From an uncultured Chloroflexota bacterium (GTDB taxonomy: Bacteria > Chloroflexota > Anaerolineae > Aggregatilineales > Phototrophicaceae): a DNA stretch of 17,985 nucleotides. The translations under genes and the position numbers were made by a program. The stretch covers positions 1-17,985 of the forward strand of contig CALDGT010000221.1 in the NCBI GenBank assembly GCA_937942935.1. The letters run 5' to 3'. Of the stretch, positions 13,740-17,985 are shown piece by piece. The notes under the pieces were generated by a model. That model did no database searches and was not told where the DNA came from. It saw only the letters and a list, made by a program, of their open reading frames with translations. Each line of letters opens with the position of its first letter. Position 1 is the first letter of the stretch.

Positions 13740-15317
13740 ATGACCAATACCTTACGGCAGGGCGGAATTGCCATTCTCGATTTTGGCTCACAATATACCC
13801 AACTCATTGCAAGGCGTATTCGTGAATTAGGCGTTTATGCAGAAGTGTTTCCACATGATATTTCTGCCGAAAATTTAGCGATTCATGCACCAAAGGGGAT
13901 TATCCTTTCTGGTGGACCGAGCAGTATTTATGAACAAGATTCTCCAAAACTTTCGCCAACCATTCATATTGGCGAAGCGCCGATGTTAGGGGTATGTTAT
14001 GGGATGCAACTGATGGCACAAGCACTAGGTGGCAAAGTGACAGGCGGGACAACTCGTGAGTATGGACGTGGAAAATTGATTCAAACCGCGCCTAATCCGT
14101 TATTTGGTGATTTACCGCACGAGATGACGGTGTGGATGTCGCATGGCGACCATGTAGAAACACCCCCACGCGGGTTTGATATTTACGCCCAATCCGATAA
14201 CGGATTACTCGCCGCCATTGGCGACCCAGCACGCCGTTTATATGCTGTCCAATTTCATCCAGAGGTGCGCCACACCGAACATGGGATGAGCATTCTCAGT
14301 CATTTTGTATTTGATGTGTGTGGATGTGAACCCAAATGGACACCCGTCGCCTTTATTGAAGATGCTACATCCAGAATCCGCGCTCAAGTGGGTGATGGTA
14401 AGGTCTTACTGGCATTGAGTGGTGGTGTTGATAGTGCTGTTGCCGCCTCGCTTATTCATCGCGCCATTGGCGACCAATTGGTCTGTGTATTTGTCAACAC
14501 AGGTATGATGCGAAAAGGCGAGCCAGAGCAAGTTGTGACTGTCTTTCATGATGAACAACACATGAACCTGATTGCGGTGGATGCGACAGAGCAATTTTTA
14601 GATGCGCTATCGGGTCAGACAGAGCCAGAAGCCAAGCGTAAAATCATCGGCAAGCATTTTATTGATGTGTTCCGCGCCCAAGCCGATACATTAACAGGTA
14701 TCCGCTTTTTGGCACAAGGCACAATTTATCCTGATGTGATTGAAAGCGCGGCGGGGCATAAAACCGCCAAAACGATAAAAAGTCATCATAATGTGGGCGG
14801 ATTGCCAGCCGATTTCAAAGAACGGTTTGAATTGGTTGAACCATTGCGCGATTTATTCAAAGATGAAGTGCGTAAGGTGGGGAGTGCCTTGGGTTTGCCC
14901 GATAGCATCATCTGGAGGCAACCGTTCCCCGGACCGGGTTTAGCGATTCGGTGTTTGGGTGAAATTACGTGGGAACGCCTAGAGACTTTGCGCGAAGCCG
15001 ATGCGATTTTCTTGGATGAATTGGCTAAAGCCGATATGTTGCACCCGCATGGGGATGTTCCCGCGCAAACATCACAATGCTTTGCGGTGTTACTGCCTGT
15101 GAAAAGTGTCGGTGTGATGGGCGATAATCGGACTTATGAAGAAGTGTTGGTGTTGCGTGCGGTCACAACTGATGATTTTATGACGGCAGATTGGGCGCGG
15201 ATTCCGTTTGATATTTTGGCGCGTGCCAGCAGTCGGATTGTGAACAGTGTGAAGGGGATTAACCGCGTGACATATGACATCACCAGCAAGCCCCCCGCCA
15301 CGATTGAGTGGGAGTGA
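13740..15317 (+). CDS. guaA: GMP synthase (glutamine-hydrolysing)
   Basis: This 525-aa enzyme converts XMP to GMP with ATP and glutamine in the cytosol, in purine biosynthesis. The N-terminal class I glutamine amidotransferase domain (about 9-195) has the catalytic triad C86 (GVCYGMQ), H173 and E175 (QFHPEV). The ATP pyrophosphatase domain has the P-loop LALSGGVDS (224-232). Further landmarks are TIYPDVIESA, HHNVGGLP, and the C-terminal dimerisation/XMP-binding part with RQPFPGPGLAIRCLGEIT and the usual ending RVTYDITSKPPATIEWE. Length and order match standard bacterial GuaA. It stands as a separate unit, divergent from malE. No guaB neighbour is seen. Confidence 0.98.
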   Translation: MTNTLRQGGIAILDFGSQYTQLIARRIRELGVYAEVFPHDISAENLAIHAPKGIILSGGPSSIYEQDSPKLSPTIHIGEAPMLGVCYGMQLMAQALGGKVTGGTTREYGRGKLIQTAPNPLFGDLPHEMTVWMSHGDHVETPPRGFDIYAQSDNGLLAAIGDPARRLYAVQFHPEVRHTEHGMSILSHFVFDVCGCEPKWTPVAFIEDATSRIRAQVGDGKVLLALSGGVDSAVAASLIHRAIGDQLVCVFVNTGMMRKGEPEQVVTVFHDEQHMNLIAVDATEQFLDALSGQTEPEAKRKIIGKHFIDVFRAQADTLTGIRFLAQGTIYPDVIESAAGHKTAKTIKSHHNVGGLPADFKERFELVEPLRDLFKDEVRKVGSALGLPDSIIWRQPFPGPGLAIRCLGEITWERLETLREADAIFLDELAKADMLHPHGDVPAQTSQCFAVLLPVKSVGVMGDNRTYEEVLVLRAVTTDDFMTADWARIPFDILARASSRIVNSVKGINRVTYDITSKPPATIEWE

Positions 15318-15340
15318 ATTTCTTAGCATCTCTTGCTTTG

Positions 15341-15370
15341 TATAATGAAACACATAATCCTTGAGGTGAG
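15341..15370 (+). promoter_or_regulatory. -10 box (TATAAT) and ribosome binding site for the GNAT gene
   Basis: TATAAT at 15341-15346 is a consensus -10, and GAGGTGAG (15363-15370) lies just before the ATG at 15375. The -35 region is weak. The site implies a leader of about 20 nt and independent transcription from guaA. It also argues against the upstream ATG at 15333, which would lie upstream of this -10 box. Confidence 0.4.
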
Positions 15371-15374
15371 AATT

Positions 15375-15764
15375 ATGGACAATATTCACATTCAAATTAA
15401 CCCATCAGTGAGTAATGAGCAACTCAACGACCTGTTCGCTACTGCGTGGGAAAATTATAAACCACATGATTTCCAATCTATCTTAAATCATAGCTTGCTT
15501 TATGTTTGCGCTTATCATGATGGACGACTTGTCGGCTATGTGAATATGGCATGGGATGCGGGAGTGCATGGTTTTTTGCTCGATACAACCGTTCATGCCG
15601 ATTATCAGAGACAGGGTATTGGCGCTCGTATGGTGCAAGTGGCAGTGGATGCGGCGCGTGAACGTGGGATTGAGTGGGTTCATGTTGACTATGAACCGCA
15701 TCTTGAGAAGTTTTATCAACAATGTGGTTTTCAACCCACACTGGCAGGACTTATTAATCTATAG
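15375..15764 (+). CDS. GNAT family N-acetyltransferase
   Basis: This 129-aa cytosolic acetyltransferase uses acetyl-CoA. The acetyl-CoA pyrophosphate-binding motif (Q/R-x-x-G-x-G/A) is seen as QRQGIG at 79-83 within HADYQRQGIGARMVQVAVDAA. It is preceded by the strand FLLDTTVHADY, and followed by the late WVHVDYEPHLEKFYQQCGFQ, the usual alpha4/beta5 region ending in FYxxCGF. Length is typical for a single GNAT domain. The start at 15375 is chosen for the strong GAGGTGAG upstream. An extension to 15333 would cover the -10 box. The acceptor substrate cannot be predicted. A metabolic link to guaA or the ABC-F gene is not evident. Confidence 0.9.
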   Translation: MDNIHIQINPSVSNEQLNDLFATAWENYKPHDFQSILNHSLLYVCAYHDGRLVGYVNMAWDAGVHGFLLDTTVHADYQRQGIGARMVQVAVDAARERGIEWVHVDYEPHLEKFYQQCGFQPTLAGLINL

Positions 15765-15814
15765 TGTGTGTTGGTGTATCTGTTATCAATCCTCGTATCA
15801 TAAGAACACGCCTG

Positions 15815-15844
15815 TTGAATGACCTGCCCACTATCCGATATAAT
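15815..15844 (+). promoter_or_regulatory. promoter of the ABC-F gene
   Basis: TTGAAT (15815-15820) and TATAAT (15839-15844) are separated by 18 bp, an acceptable sigma-70-like promoter giving a leader of about 27 nt to the ATG at 15878. The -10 box overlaps the left arm of an inverted repeat (15840-15849 with 15870-15879) whose right arm covers the start codon. Confidence 0.5.
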
Positions 15845-15879
15845 GCCTATATCATCAAATGAAGGATATTAGGCATTAT
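15840..15879. promoter_or_regulatory. inverted repeat spanning the ABC-F -10 box and start codon
   Basis: ATAATGCCTA (15840-15849) and TAGGCATTAT (15870-15879) are perfect 10-bp inverted repeats. Pairing could continue inward as TATC with GATA, leaving T15869 bulged. If transcription began upstream, the hairpin would hide the start codon and the GAAGGA-TTAGG ribosome-binding region. If transcription starts at the predicted promoter, the left arm is not in the RNA and the repeat could instead be an operator. Confidence 0.45.
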
Positions 15880-17785
15880 GTCGCTATTGATAGCCAGTCA
15901 ACTCTCGAAATTTTACGGACCCGATGAGGTCTTTAATAACATCACCGTCGAAATTCCGCATAAATCACGCATCGCATTGGTGGGACCCAACGGGGCGGGC
16001 AAAACCACCTTGCTGAATATTTTGGCGGGATACGATACCGCTACAACGGGGTCTGTTACCACCGCGAAGGGTATTACGGTTGGATTTTTGCCCCAACGCC
16101 CTGAATTAGCAGGCGAACATACCTTATATGAAGAGCAACTCCGCGCATTTGACCATTTGCGCCAGATGGAAGAGCAACTCTCGCAATTGGAACATGATTT
16201 ATCCGACCCCGCTAAACATGACCGCGCACTCGCTGAATATGGGGCATTACAAGAAAAATTCGAGCGACTCGGCGGGTATACCTATACGCATCGCATTAAA
16301 ACAGTATTGCATGGGGTGGGGTTTGATGAGGAAGATTATGGTTTATCCCTTGCAATCCTCTCTGGTGGACAAAAAACCCGTGCGTTATTGGGGCGGTTAT
16401 TACTCACATCTCCCGATTTGCTGATTTTAGATGAACCCACTAACCACCTCGACATCAACGCGGTAGAATGGCTAGAAGGTTTCCTGAAAGAATATGAAGG
16501 CGCAGTTTTGGCGGTGAGCCATGACCGCTATTTTATGGATAATTTCGCCAGCACCATTTGGGAACTCGATTATGGCGCACTCGAAACGTATCGGGGAAAT
16601 TATAGCCATTATGTGAGCCAGCGCACCGAGCGACATGAACGCTTGCTCAAAGAATATGAGGCACAACAAGAATTTATCGCCAAAGAAGAAGAATTTATCC
16701 GCAGGCACATGGGCAGTCAACTCACCGCACAGGCAAAAGGTCGTCAGAAAAAATTAGAGACGATGCGCCGACGCGGAAAAATCATTGGCAGACCACGCGG
16801 GGAGCGCAAAGATATGAATTTGCGCCTGCAAAGCGCGATTCGCAGTGGGGATAAGGTGCTGATGGCAAAAAATTTGGCGGTGGGATATAGCGATGCACCC
16901 GCGCCCTTATTCACCATTCCCGAATTGACATTGTATCGTGGCGAAACTGCCGCGCTCATCGGTGGGAATGGGGTGGGCAAAAGCACATTTCTAAAAACCG
17001 TGATTGAACATCTGCCCCCACTAGGCGGTGAGGTGAATTTGGGCGCGAGTGTGAAGGTTGGCTATTTCGCGCAGGCACATGAACGCCTAAATCCTAAAAA
17101 TACGCTCGTAGATGAAATCATCGAGACGAAATATATGCCCGTGAGTGAGGCGCGTAGTTATCTCGGTGGATTTTTATTCAGTGGTGATGATGCGTTCCGC
17201 ACGGTAGACACACTATCAGGCGGGGAACGCGGACGGTTGGCATTGGCGAAATTGGCGCTATCGGGTGCGAATTTGTTGCTACTCGATGAACCGACCAACC
17301 ATCTTGATATTGATAGTCAAGAGGTATTACAAGAGGTACTCGCTCAATTTGAAGGGACTATCCTTTTGGTGAGTCATGACCGCTATCTGATAGATGCGCT
17401 TGCGAGCCAAATTTGGGAGGCACAGGCAGGTAAAATGACCATTTTTAACGGGACTTACCGCGAATTTGTTGCCTCTCGCAACAATTTAGCCATTTCTGTA
17501 ACCTCCGATAAACCCGCCACGAATGGAAAATCAACATCTGCCCTCAAACCAACAACCACCAAAAAGGCACACGGATTGAATCCATTTCAACTGAAAAAAC
17601 GGTTGGATGAGGTGGAAAATCGGATTCACCAACTCGAAAATCAACTGGAAGAATTGCATAGCGCCATCGAATCCGCCAGTGCAAAGGGGAATGCCAAAGC
17701 GGTGAGCGATTTGGGCGCACAATATAATCAAACTGAAGCCGAATTAGAATCTGAAATGTCTGAATGGGAAAGGCTCATGGAATAA
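15878..17785 (+). CDS. ABC-F family ATPase (Uup/YdiF-like ribosome-associated)
   Basis: This 635-aa protein has two ABC cassettes and no TM segments, so it is a translation-associated ABC-F and not a transporter. ABC1 has Walker A GPNGAGKTT (36-44), signature LSGGQ (161-165) and Walker B LLILDEPTNHLD (181-192). ABC2 has Walker A GGNGVGKST (362-370), signature LSGGE (446-450) and Walker B LLLLDEPTNHLD (467-477). The basic linker (about 245-315), with helix EFIRRHMGSQLTAQAKGRQK, is the P-site tRNA-interaction motif region. A Thr/Lys-rich spacer (about 543-565) leads to a C-terminal coiled coil (about 568-633), as in Uup and YdiF. Function is probably resolving stalled ribosomes. Whether it protects against antibiotics cannot be told. 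It is followed after 3 nt by menC. Confidence 0.93.
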   Translation: MSLLIASQLSKFYGPDEVFNNITVEIPHKSRIALVGPNGAGKTTLLNILAGYDTATTGSVTTAKGITVGFLPQRPELAGEHTLYEEQLRAFDHLRQMEEQLSQLEHDLSDPAKHDRALAEYGALQEKFERLGGYTYTHRIKTVLHGVGFDEEDYGLSLAILSGGQKTRALLGRLLLTSPDLLILDEPTNHLDINAVEWLEGFLKEYEGAVLAVSHDRYFMDNFASTIWELDYGALETYRGNYSHYVSQRTERHERLLKEYEAQQEFIAKEEEFIRRHMGSQLTAQAKGRQKKLETMRRRGKIIGRPRGERKDMNLRLQSAIRSGDKVLMAKNLAVGYSDAPAPLFTIPELTLYRGETAALIGGNGVGKSTFLKTVIEHLPPLGGEVNLGASVKVGYFAQAHERLNPKNTLVDEIIETKYMPVSEARSYLGGFLFSGDDAFRTVDTLSGGERGRLALAKLALSGANLLLLDEPTNHLDIDSQEVLQEVLAQFEGTILLVSHDRYLIDALASQIWEAQAGKMTIFNGTYREFVASRNNLAISVTSDKPATNGKSTSALKPTTTKKAHGLNPFQLKKRLDEVENRIHQLENQLEELHSAIESASAKGNAKAVSDLGAQYNQTEAELESEMSEWERLME

Positions 17786-17788
17786 TAT

Positions 17789-17985
17789 ATGCACCCAATT
17801 ACGATACAAAACATCATTTTACATCCCATCGCACTGCCGTTTGTCGAAGTGTTATATACCAGTTTTGGTGGAGAAGAATTTAAGTCGGCGATTATTGCTG
17901 AATTGCACACATCCGATGGTGCAATCGGCTGGGGCGAAATTGTGGCGGATGTGCGTCCGGGCTATGGTTCAGAGACGATGACCAC
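17789..17985 (+). CDS. menC: o-succinylbenzoate synthase (NAAAR-type MenC), 3' end cut by window
   Basis: Only the first 65 codons are present. The start ATG (17789) lies 3 nt after the ABC-F stop, so translational coupling is likely; AAAGG near 17769-17773 is a weak Shine-Dalgarno. The reading frame gives an enolase-superfamily N-terminal capping domain. It contains PFVEVLYTSFGGEEFKSAII, DGAIGWGEIVADVRPGYGSET, with the TSFG and GWGE...PxYxxET elements typical of MenC/N-acylamino acid racemase proteins. Those act in menaquinone synthesis as o-succinylbenzoate synthase, sometimes with racemase activity. A dipeptide epimerase is an alternative. The catalytic lysines and metal ligands are beyond the window. 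Confidence 0.8.
   Translation, partial: MHPITIQNIILHPIALPFVEVLYTSFGGEEFKSAIIAELHTSDGAIGWGEIVADVRPGYGSETMT

Noticed and set aside
15333..15374. Upstream start for the GNAT gene
   Set aside because: It lies before the likely -10 box at 15341 and has no ribosome binding site; 15375 has GAGGTGAG.
15878..17785. Antibiotic-resistance ABC-F
   Set aside because: The linker and C-terminal coiled coil look like housekeeping Uup/YdiF types; nothing in the sequence indicates resistance.

Overview
The window looks like ordinary chromosome from a free-living bacterium of moderate GC content. Its gene mix fits a member of the Chloroflexota (Anaerolineae-like): a Tat-exported DUF1501 protein, membrane-anchored LysM/M23 peptidases, a maltose-type ABC importer without its own ATPase, an NAAAR-type MenC, and dispersed GTAGGGGC...GCCCCTAC palindromes. 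The phylum is an inference from gene content; no rRNA or other marker gene is present. I see no tRNA, rRNA, CRISPR array, insertion sequence or prophage.

Layout, left to right. (1) Positions 2-2071, + strand: the end of a DUF1501 gene, with a Tat motif at the window edge, followed 12 nt later by a secreted protein with three PepSY-like repeats. (2) Positions 2138-4780, - strand: two tandem paralogous membrane-anchored LysM + M23 endopeptidases. (3) Positions 4874-6926, + strand: a GT39/ArnT-type membrane glycosyltransferase, then a 130-aa protein of unknown function whose stop codon directly abuts that of the next, convergent gene. (4) Positions 6927-9008, - strand: a two-gene unit made of a SLOG-superfamily (LSDAT_prok, TRPM-like) nucleotide-sensor protein and a membrane-anchored coiled-coil/TPR protein. 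(5) Positions 9062-10162, + strand: mutY. (6) Positions 10258-13490, - strand: a malE-malF-malG carbohydrate importer, with a promoter at 13546-13573 that overlaps a LacI-family-like operator and with a hairpin between malE and malF. (7) Positions 13740-17985, + strand: guaA, a GNAT acetyltransferase, an ABC-F ATPase, and the start of menC, which is cut by the window end.

Three observations stand out. First, a perfect 26-28 bp palindrome lies in a convergent intergenic gap (2088-2113) and again inside the translated N-terminus of the glycosyltransferase (4929-4956). A third diverged copy (10172-10209) carries a compensatory base-pair change, so the family is dispersed and probably structure-conserved. 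Second, the SLOG + TM/TPR pair is a plausible uncharacterised nucleotide-responsive membrane signalling module. Third, the sugar-transport operon shows readable control logic: an operator inside the promoter spacer, and an attenuator-like stem-loop just after the binding-protein gene. The remaining genes are housekeeping (GMP synthesis, base-excision repair, ribosome-associated ABC-F, menaquinone synthesis) or cell-envelope functions.
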